Positions 33,316 through 42,956 of a stretch of 64,000 bases of DNA are shown here, piece by piece; positions within the stretch are counted from its first letter, which is position 1, and every line of letters starts with the position of its first letter. Source of the DNA: Moniliella sp. 'wahieum'. Taxonomy: Eukaryota > Basidiomycota > Moniliellomycetes > Moniliellales > Moniliellaceae. The DNA is taken from positions 69,501-133,500 of the forward strand of contig RSEE01000098.1 of assembly GCA_003971905.1 (NCBI GenBank), in the 5' to 3' direction. Below the pieces are notes generated by a model. It made no database searches and was not told the DNA's origin. It worked only from the letters and a program-made list of their open reading frames with translations. The position numbers and the translations under genes were made by a program.

Positions 33316-34250
33316 GGTGAGGTGGTGGTTGGGGGGGGCACGCTGGGCTTCCTTGCGCGCGCAAAGTCCCCCGCCACGCGACACGACACGCCGCGATACG
33401 ACACGCCGCGACACGACACGCCTCGACGCGTGTTGTGTCAACACTGGCCCCGCGCCTGGGTGTGTACGCCGGAACTCGGGGACTGGGCGACGCGTGGACG
33501 CGTGTGCGTGGCGCAGAAGCGGTGGCATTTGAACATGCATTTCGGCGCGCCGTCCATGCCATGTGCCTTGCGCAGCATCGCATCCGTTGGTCCTGGGGAC
33601 ACCCTCCTCTCTGCTCTTCTTGCTTGGCCCTACGAACGAACGATGGCTGCATTCCTTACCTGGTCTCCGTAGTGCCCACGGAGACAGCGCCCCCCCCCCC
33701 CTTCGTGGCCAAGGTTGTCCTCTGATCGATGCGTATATGACCCGGATTTCCTGTCCTATCCATCTGGGGATGCGCCAGGGGAGACGGCTGAAATAGCCCA
33801 AGAGCCGGCGGCCATGACCTGCCAGCCGTGGCAATCTCGCTGTGGAGTGTGGGCCGGTCGGGCGGAAGCTTCTGGAGGGGCAGCGGACAGGACGGCTGTG
33901 CTGTGCTGTGCTGTGCTGCGCGCCGAAGGCCGGCGAGCCTGGTTAGATAAGCAGCGGGCCCCGGCGGGGCGAGGCGAGGCGCGGCGCGGCACGGGGCGAG
34001 TGTGGATGCGCGGTGCGGACGGGTGACGGGCGACCGCGCGGGGCAGTGTGCGCGGCGCGTGGGACGCTGATGCAGGCCCACGGCAGACACAGGCGCCGTG
34101 CGGGCGCGCGTGGCCGGCGGCCGGTGCTCCCCCGCCTGCGTTCGGCTGGCCCGCACCAGAGCGCCGCCGCTTCGGCCGCTTGCTGCCCAGCACCACCGTC
34201 CGTGTGCTGAGCCTCAGCGTGCGGCCTTGCGTGCTCGCTGCTCCACCACC
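33316..34250. promoter_or_regulatory. MCM7/SWIB divergent promoter region with three MCB boxes
   Basis: ACGCGT (MluI cell-cycle box) occurs at 33426-33431, 33490-33495 and 33498-33503, about 110-190 bp upstream of the MCM7 ATG. In yeasts MBF (Mbp1/Swi6, or Cdc10-Res in fission yeast) uses this box for G1/S expression of replication genes. Also present are a 15-bp minisatellite (33379-33423), a (GTGCT)n stretch near 33896-33918 and a C-run near 33690-33700. Confidence 0.6.
33379..33423. repeat. 15-bp minisatellite, three units
   Basis: CGACACGACACGCCG, CGATACGACACGCCG and CGACACGACACGCCT in tandem. The next bases, CGACGCGT, merge a partial fourth unit into the first MCB box. Confidence 0.75.
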
Positions 34251-35279
34251 ATGAGCGTCGACGACCTCCGCCCCTTTGTCATGGACATCCTCCACCGCAG
34301 CGACCTCACCCAGATCAGCTCCAAGGCCGTCCGCAACACCCTCGGCTCCCGCTACGCCGGCCAGATCCCCCCCGGCATCGAGCTCGACGGCGCCCACAAA
34401 AAGGAGGTCACCGCCCTGATCAAGGACTGCTTCCACCGCATCAGCGACCCCCCCCCGCCCGCCGACGCCGCCCCCGGCGGCCTCTCCCTCCCCGGCACCG
34501 GCGGCGTCCGCGGCGGCCTGCCCGCCGAGGTCGACGCCAAGCCCAAGCCCAAGCCCAAACCCAAGGGCAAGAAGCGCTCCGCGCCCGACAGCGAAGAGGG
34601 CGCGTCGTCCAAGCCCGCCAAGAAGACCGCGCGCAAGAAGAAGGCCAAGGAGCCCGAGGACCCCAACGCGCCCCCGAAGCCCAAGCGGCCTGTCAACCCC
34701 AACAACCCTTTCAACCGCCCTTTGATCCTCGACGACGCGCTGCGCGAGGTGTGCGGCGTGGACGAGGCGCCGCGATATGGCATTGTCAAGCTCATCTGGG
34801 TGTACATCAAGGGCAACAAGTTGCAGGACCCCAACAATGGACGCACGGTATGTGGATGTGGCTGTGGCTGATGGTGTAGACCGCACTGGCTAACTGTGTT
34901 TTTTTTTCTTCTTTCTCTTGTGCTGGCCGACAGATCATCTGCGACGACAAGATGCTGGCCATCTTTGGCAAACCAAAAGTCGAGTACGTGCCTTGTTCCT
35001 TTGTCAGGACGCAATGACTAACCCTGCGTACCTCTCCCTTGTCTCCTTCGCTTGTGCGCTCGTGTTCGTTTGGCTGCGCAGCTCGTTTGAAATCGTCAAG
35101 GTACGTGGTAGCCTCCCTGGCTTGCCTGTCTGCTCGTAGCCTCCCGGATAACCCTGGCTAACCTTGCGTGCTCTTCCCTTTCCCTACAGCTTCTGGGCTC
35201 GCACATCACCCCCAAGCCCATTCCTCCAGGCGGCTTCCCCGTGCCCTCCGAGGGTGGGGAGGAGGGTGAGGAGGCGTAA
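34251..35279 (+). CDS. DEK_C and SWIB/MDM2 domain protein (UAF30-like)
   Basis: Likely transcription factor subunit. Yeast Uaf30, which has the same domains, belongs to the RNA polymerase I upstream activating factor. Exon 1 (34251-34847) encodes a DEK_C-type helical domain (MSVDDLRPFVMDILHRSDLT to KKEVTALIKDCFHRI). A Lys-Pro repeat and a basic linker follow, then the SWIB domain start NRPLILDDALREVCGVDEAP. Exons 2 (34934-34983), 3 (35082-35100, only 19 bp) and 4 (35190-35279) complete SWIB: IICDDKMLAIFGKPKV, SFEIVK and LLGSHITPKPIPPGGFPVP. All three introns have GTATGT or GTACGT donors and the phases agree. No frame error is needed. About 250 residues. Confidence 0.88.
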
Positions 35280-35849
35280 AATGAGGGGATGGCGGGGGTG
35301 CGGCGACGTCCCCGGGCCCGTCCAATTCGTGTCCTAACCTGCTCCTCCTCACCCCCCCCCCCCCCCCCCTGCTCTCCTGTGGGGATTCCCTCTGTCCAGG
35401 ACCCAAGAGCAGGGCCAGGACGCGGACCCGGACCAGAACCCAGACCAAGACCAAGACCAAGACCCCAGCCCAAGCCCGTTGATTCTCCCTCGCCTGGCGC
35501 CGCCTTTGTGGCGGCTGGCTCCCCCTTGTAGCGCTTGTCCTGTTGCCTTGATTGTTTCTCTCTTTGCCCCGCTGCCCCGCGTGGTGCGCCTGGCGTTGTT
35601 CCTGGATGTGGGCGCGCGGGACGGGGGCGGTGCGCTTGGTCGCCAATGTATCGATGGATTTGACAGGAGCGAATGGGATGGGATAGAATGGGATACTCAG
35701 GAACAACGGTTAGGTGATAATGGCCGATGTGAAAGTTGCCGGGCGGAAGAGGCGGAACCAGGTGGGGCTTCCAATGCGCACCGGGCGGACCACCACCTTC
35801 TTGTGTTTTGATTTGGTTTGTGGCTGTTCTTCTGAGCCCCCCGACGCCC
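35280..35849. other. Intergenic spacer
   Basis: Holds a C-run of about 19 at 35351-35369, a CAAGAC-rich stretch at about 35440-35465 and a GGGATGGGATAG stretch near 35675. No gene; probably the promoter of the next plus-strand gene. Confidence 0.35.
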
Positions 35850-38800
35850 ATGCCGCTGCCTGTGCGCGCTGCTGCCTGGCGGATCGCCCGCCGCAGCTGC
35901 CGCCCGCCGCCCCCGCCTCCTCCGCCCGCGCGCGCTCGCCATCTCCACCTCCGCCCCCACCCGCTCCGCCGCCGCCGACCCCGACCCCGAGCCCGCCACC
36001 GCGCGCCGCCGCCTCCCTCTTCGAGGAGCGCGCGCCCGACTACGACCAGCACCACGCCCGCGTCGCCCGCGCCCCCCCGCCATCGACTCCCCCGCGGCCG
36101 CCCTCGCCGCCATCCTCGCCCAGTCCCACCCCGACGACCAGCAGCTGAGCCAGGCCAACACCATCCTCGCCGAGCTCTCCGCCACCGGGCCCAGGTCGAG
36201 CCCCACCCCGACTTTATCCGCCTCGCCGCCACCGCTGCCCGCCAGGCCGTCCACCTCGCCTTCTCCGACCCTGCGGCCCGCACCAACGGCACCCAGCTCC
36301 GCAAGCTCCAGCAGGCGCTTGCCTGGATCGTGCTCAGCACCCCGCGCCTGGGCCCGCGCTTGATCGAGGAGCAGCAGCTGGCTGACGATCCGTTGCAGGA
36401 GACTGTCTTGCTGCTGCTCCAGGCTACCGAGTCGCCCACTCCGGCCGAGCGCGTCCTGTTGTACCAGTTGGCGCTGGTGCTGATGCACAAGAACATGGTC
36501 CGCTTTGCGCTGCTCGAACGCGTGGTGGAACAGATTGCCTACCTGCCACCGATCGTGTCGGTCAACTATGCGCCACCGGCCATGCAAGAGGACTGGCGGT
36601 CGTGGTGCACCGAGCTGGTGGAGAAGTTGGCGGACCAAGTGCCGCCGGGTCCGGACCAGGAACGCGTGCTGACTCTGCACGACAAGCTTGATCGCTACCT
36701 CTTCCCCACCCACCATGCCGTCAATGTCATTTCGCCCTTTATGGGTGACCACGTCGAGCTGGCGCAACGGTTAGAGCTCTTTTTGGCCAACGTCTACTTG
36801 GGTGGCAGCTCGCTCATCACGCCCGAGCTACTGCTGACCTGTTTGCCCAAGCACGACGTTGACTCGCTCCTGCGTCTCACGGCGCGCTCGGTGGACCGGC
36901 CGAAACGGTACGTGACTGAGATGGAAGCGTGGCTGTTCCACAAGGCAGTCACGATCCACCTCAAAGCGCCCGATGTGGCCCGTATAGATGCCGCTTACGC
37001 CGTGTGGGTTCGCACGCTGCGTGCGCTCACCGAGCAGGGCAACCGCGACCTGATCCAGATGGCCAAGACCTACCCGGTCGCCGACTTGCCCAAGACGATG
37101 CGCAACCTGATGCCCAGTCCGAAACAGCAGGAGGCGTCGAACGCGAGTCAGCTGGCTGACGACCAAGAGGCGGCAGCGCAAACGGCAGCCGAGGCTGCGG
37201 CCGAGGCGGAACCGGCGCTGCTGGGCCAAACGTTAGCCAGTATGGCACCGATGCTGGACGCGTCGCAGTGGAAAGGGTTTGAGGACTTGGTGGTGGAGCC
37301 AGCTCCACGTGTACCGATCAAGTTGGGCGCACGGGAGATGATGTTGGGGATTGGGTTTGATACGTTTTTGACCATCTGGAGTCTGGTGCACCGTGAAGTG
37401 ATGGCGCCGGGTGAGAATACGGACCAGCCAACGCCGTCGTGGGACTTGACCGTGCACGACGAGGCGCGATCGACGCTGTACCACTCGCGCGCTCGCTTGA
37501 TCTTGGCCGACATGACGGAGTTGGAGATGCGACCGATGGAGAAGGAGTGGTCAATGGTATTGGACGCGTACTTGACCGCGGGCAAGGAGTACCGTAACCA
37601 TGCGCGTCGGCTGGCCTCGCGCTTTGGCGTGATCGATCCTGACGCAGTGGCCAACTGGGCATGGAAGCAATCCGTGCTCACTCCGGACGAAGGGTCTGCG
37701 CTAGAAGGGGACGGGGAGGGGGAAACTGCGATGCCAGCGCAACTGCCTCCGCACCTGGCCCCGCCGCCACCCAAGTCGCCTGCGCTGGCAGCCGCGCGCA
37801 AGCTGGTGGCCATCGCCACGCCCGACCCGGTTCTGGAGCAAGCCTTGGCACTGTTCAAGCCCGAGGGACCAGCGACGCTGGCTATGCGTTCGTCGGCGTT
37901 GATGCATTCCCTGCACACGACCAAACGCCGTGGCGGGCGAATGATGTTGGAGGCACATGCGATGTTTGATGCCATGTGGGACCATGTGGTGAAGAATGAG
38001 CGGATTGGTCTGCCCAACCTGCCCCATTCGCCGCCCGCGGGGGCGCAGGAAGAAGGTGGATCTGTGGCAGATGCGGACTATGGGATCAATGGGATCGATA
38101 AGGCCGATGCACCGAGCAAGGCGAACAGTGCCACAGCGTCCTTGGCGCCTTTGTCGTCGCAGGACCAGCCATCGGAATTTGCGACGGACGAAGCGCAGAC
38201 CAAAGCGCTGTTCAAGTTCCTGCTCGACACGCTCCAGCTGCCCATGGGCGGTCGGGTGCGGCTGCCGCGCGAACCGTACCGTGACGGTGTGCCGCCCAGC
38301 AAGTTTACTCGGCTTGAGTTCCTCCATCGACCTGCGGGGCATGTGATGCGATCGTTTTTCGAGAATGCGTTGTGGCTGGCGTTGCGCGCGGACGAGCCAC
38401 CAGTGTTGATCCGGATGGACCAGCGTGGGCTTACCTGGTTCACCAAAATTGTGCTCTGGGCACAGGACCACAACCAGCTGGACCAGCTGATTGACGCGGT
38501 AGAGCGCTCGTCGAACCAAGTGGTTCGGGCCATCTTTAGTCGTGATCGTCAGATGCGCCAAGCGGCACGCGAGGCGCAGTTGACGCAGCCTGACGTGTCC
38601 CCCGAACGCAAGTTGACCAGTAAAGAGCGTCTTCTCCAACGCCGTCTGTTTGAGCAGAACCTGCTCCAGCGCATTCGCACCCTGCGCCAACGCCAAGGTA
38701 TCCCGCTCAAGCCGGATGCGGCACTGGAACAGCTCAAGCGCGACAACGAACAGCGTTTGGCCGAGATTCAATTGGAGCGCGTCCAGGCTGGCCTGCCGCC

Positions 38801-38891
38801 GTTCGACCCTTACGACGTGGCCCCGCCGCGCTCCGCAAGGAACAAGAACCAAGACGAGCAACAGGCGCCGAAAACGCGCACGTTTGCCTAA
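35850..38891 (+). CDS. Large protein of unknown function with mitochondrial-type N-terminus
   Basis: The start MPLPVRAAAWRIARRSCR is Arg-rich without acidic residues, like a mitochondrial presequence. A proline-rich linker follows, across frame changes near 35930, 36075 and 36190 (RAAASLFEERAPDYDQHHAR, then LAQSHPDDQQLSQANTILAE). From about 36220 to the stop the frame is open for almost 890 codons. It is rich in helices: LRKLQQALAWIVLSTPRLGP, LVLMHKNMVRFALLERVVEQ, VELAQRLELFLANVYLGGSS, HVMRSFFENALWLALRADEP and LVLWAQDHNQ-like segments. A coiled, basic C-terminus follows (KERLLQRRLFEQNLLQRIRT). I recognise no family. A helical-repeat mitochondrial RNA-related factor is a guess. Codon usage matches its neighbours. 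Confidence 0.7.
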   Translation: MPLPVRAAAWRIARRSCRPPPPPPPPARARHLHLRPHPLRRRRPRPRARHRAPPPPSSRSARPTTTSTTPASPAPPRHRLPRGRPRRHPRPVPPRRPAAEPGQHHPRRALRHRAQVEPHPDFIRLAATAARQAVHLAFSDPAARTNGTQLRKLQQALAWIVLSTPRLGPRLIEEQQLADDPLQETVLLLLQATESPTPAERVLLYQLALVLMHKNMVRFALLERVVEQIAYLPPIVSVNYAPPAMQEDWRSWCTELVEKLADQVPPGPDQERVLTLHDKLDRYLFPTHHAVNVISPFMGDHVELAQRLELFLANVYLGGSSLITPELLLTCLPKHDVDSLLRLTARSVDRPKRYVTEMEAWLFHKAVTIHLKAPDVARIDAAYAVWVRTLRALTEQGNRDLIQMAKTYPVADLPKTMRNLMPSPKQQEASNASQLADDQEAAAQTAAEAAAEAEPALLGQTLASMAPMLDASQWKGFEDLVVEPAPRVPIKLGAREMMLGIGFDTFLTIWSLVHREVMAPGENTDQPTPSWDLTVHDEARSTLYHSRARLILADMTELEMRPMEKEWSMVLDAYLTAGKEYRNHARRLASRFGVIDPDAVANWAWKQSVLTPDEGSALEGDGEGETAMPAQLPPHLAPPPPKSPALAAARKLVAIATPDPVLEQALALFKPEGPATLAMRSSALMHSLHTTKRRGGRMMLEAHAMFDAMWDHVVKNERIGLPNLPHSPPAGAQEEGGSVADADYGINGIDKADAPSKANSATASLAPLSSQDQPSEFATDEAQTKALFKFLLDTLQLPMGGRVRLPREPYRDGVPPSKFTRLEFLHRPAGHVMRSFFENALWLALRADEPPVLIRMDQRGLTWFTKIVLWAQDHNQLDQLIDAVERSSNQVVRAIFSRDRQMRQAAREAQLTQPDVSPERKLTSKERLLQRRLFEQNLLQRIRTLRQRQGIPLKPDAALEQLKRDNEQRLAEIQLERVQAGLPPFDPYDVAPPRSARNKNQDEQQAPKTRTFA

Positions 38892-38906
38892 CCTAGCTTG
38901 TCTAGT

Positions 38907-38978
38907 TTGCCTCGCTTGCCTCGCTTGCCTCGCTTGCCTCGCTTGCCTCGCTTGCCTCGCTTGCCTCACTTGCCTCGC
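38907..38978 (+). repeat. 9-bp minisatellite (TTGCCTCGC)8
   Basis: Eight units in perfect register, with one variant (TTGCCTCAC, unit 7). The array starts 15 bp after the stop codon of the preceding gene. Confidence 0.9.
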
Positions 38979-39533
38979 TCGTTTGGATCGCAGTCTGGCG
39001 GACGGACAAGTGAATGGGTCTGCCGCGGCCTTGGATTGCTTGCCCCCGGCCTGCTTCACCCTCGATCCTATCAAACGTATGGTAACTGCCATCACACCCG
39101 CGACGGACGGACGTAGACCCAGTAGCTCGCTACGCGCATTTCCCCTTATAGTCCTACTAAGTAGTATAGCACCCCCCCCCTCAAGGCCGCCATGGCCCTC
39201 CACCACGCAGTTCCCTCCCGACCCGGTCGGAGGATGCGCCCGAGGACACGGCCGGAGCCGACAGTTGGGTTGGATGCTAGCAGGGATGGAGTGGGGTAGC
39301 AAGTTGGTCTCCACGCTGCGGTGCCTTCTCCTCTACCTGCCACACTACCACACCTTTTCCGTACCGTTTTAGGAGACTGCACTTACTGAGTACTCTGTCT
39401 CCGCTCCGTGCTCGCCCGGAATGACCCCCCAGGGCCGCAGCACAACACCGATCCACCAAAGCAGACAGGATGGCCCAAAAGAAGACCATTCAGCGCGGTA
39501 CCCCACCCGCCCACCCCAAAGGAAGGGCACGCA
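38979..39533. other. Intergenic spacer
   Basis: No gene recognised. A C-run lies at about 39171-39180. Confidence 0.3.
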
Positions 39534-39944
39534 TCATTGACGGAGACATGCACGGTGGAGTGTCCAGATGGTTACAGACGGTGCAGGAACTGTCACGTCG
39601 GGGCCAAAGCGAGGGAGACCACTGTTAGAGACGGGCCTGTTGTACAGGTTCTCCCAAGGGCCCCACCTGCGAGAGGCACAGAGAGTTTGTTTACTTCCCT
39701 GGAAAGGGGACGTTCGGACGTTGCATATCCTCAAGCACGGACGTGGCCATACATTCCCCGCGGCGGTGCTGATTTGCGCCGACGTTTGTTGGTGGATGGG
39801 ATGAAGAGTGGGCTTGGAGATCCCGACGGTGGACCCGGGCCTGCTCGCCAAACCAACTGTCGTTCGTGCCTCCGCGCCAACCACAGCACCCGTCGCAGAG
39901 AACAGCGCCACCGACACGCTCCCCAGCACCCGGCGTAGCAGCAC
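39534..39944 (-). CDS. Hypothetical small protein, 136 codons
   Basis: An open frame starts MLLRRVLGSVSVALFSATGA, which looks like a signal anchor or mitochondrial presequence. The rest has ordinary composition (WGPWENLYNRPVSNSGLPRF). I recognise no family. Overlapping plus-strand frames, including one from an ATG at 39470 (MAQKKTIQRGTPPAHPKGRA), are less convincing but cannot be excluded. Confidence 0.28.
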   Translation of the reverse strand: MLLRRVLGSVSVALFSATGAVVGAEARTTVGLASRPGSTVGISKPTLHPIHQQTSAQISTAAGNVWPRPCLRICNVRTSPFQGSKQTLCASRRWGPWENLYNRPVSNSGLPRFGPDVTVPAPSVTIWTLHRACLRQ

Positions 39945-40471
39945 ACGCGAAGCGGGCGAACGCGGGGCGTTCCAAGTGGAGACATCATATGGGGACGCGG
40001 CTAGACATCCCCGCCATCGTCAGATCCACACGGGGACCTGAGCATTTCCACCAGCTCCTGATATTGCATTGCACATTTCACTTTGAACACAGCCCCTGTT
40101 ATCGCGTGTCGGGCCTCGATCATCGATCATCCTGCATGCCGTAGCCAAGGGCCAGGCGCTTCGGCACCATCCATCCCTCGAGTGGCCCCATTGTCACCGT
40201 CGATCGCCTCCTCATCGGTCTCTCCCAGTGGGTTACCGGTATGCGGCGGAACACTCCCTCCCCCTCCTTGCTTTTCTTCCAACCAAAACGACTCTCATAT
40301 ACCATCCGGCAACAGTACTGCACTATAGAATTCCCTTCTCTCCTATGAGGGTGCCACGGGTGCACGACAGCCTGTTGCACTTGGCGCCTCTGCATTGCAT
40401 GTCACAGGGCCGCTCGCTACCTTTTTGCATGGTGAGCACGGCTTGGGAAAACAGATCGAGCAACATTTGAT
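39945..40471. other. Intergenic spacer downstream of CCP1
   Basis: No recognisable gene or motif. Confidence 0.3.
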
Positions 40472-41653
40472 TTACTCGAGCAGGCCCTGGTCCTCGAGCG
40501 TCTTGAGCTCCGCAGGCTTCTTGAAGCCCGCCGCGTCAAACTGGGCCGTGGGCACACCCAGCTCAAACAGCGTCGAGACAACCTTGGAGAAGTTCTTAAA
40601 GAACAAGCCTTCGTCCTTGGCGTACTTCTCCACCCAAGGCCGGAACTTGTCGTCCTCCGTCAGCGCATAGTCCGTTGAGCATCATCAAGTTCTTGCCCTC
40701 GTTCTGCAGCTGAGGCGGGCCGGACCACTTGCGGTCGGTCCACTTCTCCTCGAGCAAGCGGACAAAGAGCTCATTGTTAAACGTCGTCGGGCTGTACTGC
40801 CACGGGCCATCAAAGCCTGAACGGTCCGTGTGGCAGCGGCCAAGCGCATGCGCGCCACTCAGGGTAACAATGTCTTGGTCGTTAAGCCCATACGGTGGAA
40901 AATGAAGCGGAGATGGTCCGCATGCTTGGTTCCGTCGGGCAAACGGCCGCGCGGGGGCGAGTCGGGCAGATCACCATCCACACGGCCAGGGCGCCAAGGT
41001 ACCTTGGGTCCGCCCAGCTCTTGCACCGCCGCCACACCGGCCAAGGTCCACAGGTCGCCATACGAAATCCAGGGGAAGTCCTTGTGCACCTCCTCGAGGT
41101 AGTCGCGCGCGACAACCAGGCCAGCGTTGGCGCCATCCTGCGCCTCGGGGTAGAAGCGCATCGTTGCATAGTTCGAACCGCCCGACTTGCTGTCCTTGTC
41201 GTACGTGCCGCTCGCGTGCCACGCAAGACGAAGCAGCACAGGGCCAAAGGATCCATCGTCGTACTCGGGGTCCTTGTCGAGACCCTTGGCAATCGCATTG
41301 TAGACCGTTTGGTAGTCCTTGAGGCCGCGCTTGCTAATGTGGGACACGTTGGCCTTGATCCGCTCGTCGCTCGGGCCGGTTGCAGTGGCAAAGGGGTCGG
41401 GGCCTTCCTCGACGACGGCCTTGTTGGCATCGCGGGGGAGCAAGTAATAGCCAGCCGCACCAGCACCAAGCAAGCCGAGGCCGACCAGCAAGCCAGTGTT
41501 GCTGCCGGTGTCCTTGGAGGGTGAGGGGCCGCCGGGGGCGCCGTTCGGGGCAGCGGAACGGGCCGAGGAGGTGAAGGTGCGGGCGGCAGGAAGAGCGGTC
41601 GGGGCGCGGCGAACAACGCCACGGAGAGCAGTGGCCGAGCGCAGGGAAGCCAT
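40472..41653 (-). CDS. Cytochrome c peroxidase, mitochondrial intermembrane space
   Basis: Haem peroxidase that reduces H2O2 with electrons from cytochrome c. The start [20 protein letters not shown] is a presequence. The transmembrane segment [20 protein letters not shown] follows, as in yeast Ccp1 before its processing site. The catalytic Arg, Trp and distal His are in [14 protein letters not shown]. The proximal His is in [13 protein letters not shown], which is in the next frame after a missing base near 40893. Then come [20 protein letters not shown] and, after another frame change near 40679, [20 protein letters not shown]. The stop is at 40472-40474. About 394 residues. The enzyme is typical of fungi and some protists. 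Confidence 0.95.
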
Positions 41654-42956
41654 GGTCGAGAGGCTGGGCAGCAAGACAGAAGGGAAAGGCGGGGATGGTG
41701 GGGGGCGAAAGGCATTCGCAACACGCGCACAGACGGCGGGTTTTAAGCGGATGAAGCAGGGCGCAGCACGGCAGTAGTCGATCTTGGGGAGCGTGGGTGG
41801 GTGGCGCCGTGCTGCGCCGTGTGGTTGCCGTTGCCGTTGCGCGCTCGCCATGATTACCCTCCCTAGCGCCCTCGCCCCGAACAGAAATGCTCGGCTGGGA
41901 GGCCGGGTCGCCGACGGGGGGCGGGTATCAACACTGGCGCTGCGCCCGTGTTTCACATGTACCCCGCCTTGCAAACCTTGTCTTCTGTGCGCGTCCGAGA
42001 TTGAATCGCTGCGTCCAGCGTCACGCCTCCCGCTGGGGGCTGCTTGGCCTCGCTTTGGTCGCCTCCTCAGCCTGCACCGCTCCGTCCGCACAGCCGGCGT
42101 GCTGCCCTGGCCATCGTCCAGCACGCCGTTTGATGTCAGCGTCCGCCTGCCCAGCATCGGCGAGGGAGCCAAAGTCTGCCCAGGCGGCTGGGGATTGCTG
42201 CCTGCGTGCGACATGTGAGGGGAATAAATTGGTCCGTGCGGGAGGCGCAAAATTCGCATTACTAATTGCGGTGTCAGCACAGTGTGAGGCAGTACACTGC
42301 CCCCTGCGCTGCTCCGATCCGGTCGGCTCGAGCGGGCGGGGATCGTCCCGAGGATGATGCAATTGAAGATTGTCGGAACGCACTAGCAAACCTATTCACT
42401 CGCAGCAGAAACAGGCGTCCACTGTCGGTCACGCGCACGTTTCAAGTCCCTCGCTTGGCGCGTCGCTATCATTGCGTCTTGCTGCAGTCGTCAGTACTCA
42501 GTCTGACTTGCTGTCCGTGCCGTTCGAGGGGCGGGATGGGTGGGGGGGCAACCGAGTCGTGGCTCCCGCGACGGTTTGGAGCCAAGCGTCCACGTCCAAC
42601 GTCCAACAAGTGAACCCACAATCCCCAACCATGTTGCCACGGACGGGGAGGCAGCCAGCGCCCGCATGGGCCGAACTCCTGACATAATACATAGCATATC
42701 ACATATCACATATCACATGTGATCATGTCATGTGACCGGTGACCAGGGTCGCTCCAATGTTCATTGCCCAGAAACTTTCAATGGGGGCGATGAACATTTG
42801 GAAAACGTTGAGGCACTGGCGCAGCGGCGGCTGACATAAGCCGCGGGCGCCGAGGCGGCCTGGAAGGCAAAACACACCGCATCCACCACCACCACACCGT
42901 CGTCCCATCTCACCACCACCACCACCACCACCCACCACCACCACCGCCCTCTCGCC
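41654..42956. other. CCP1/THO2 divergent intergenic region
   Basis: 1.3 kb without a recognised gene. CATATCACATATCACATATC lies at about 42698-42717, followed by CATGTGATCATGTCATGTGACC. An (ACC)n tract at about 42911-42945 precedes the THO2 ATG, like the ACC-rich tracts before several other start codons here. Confidence 0.35.
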
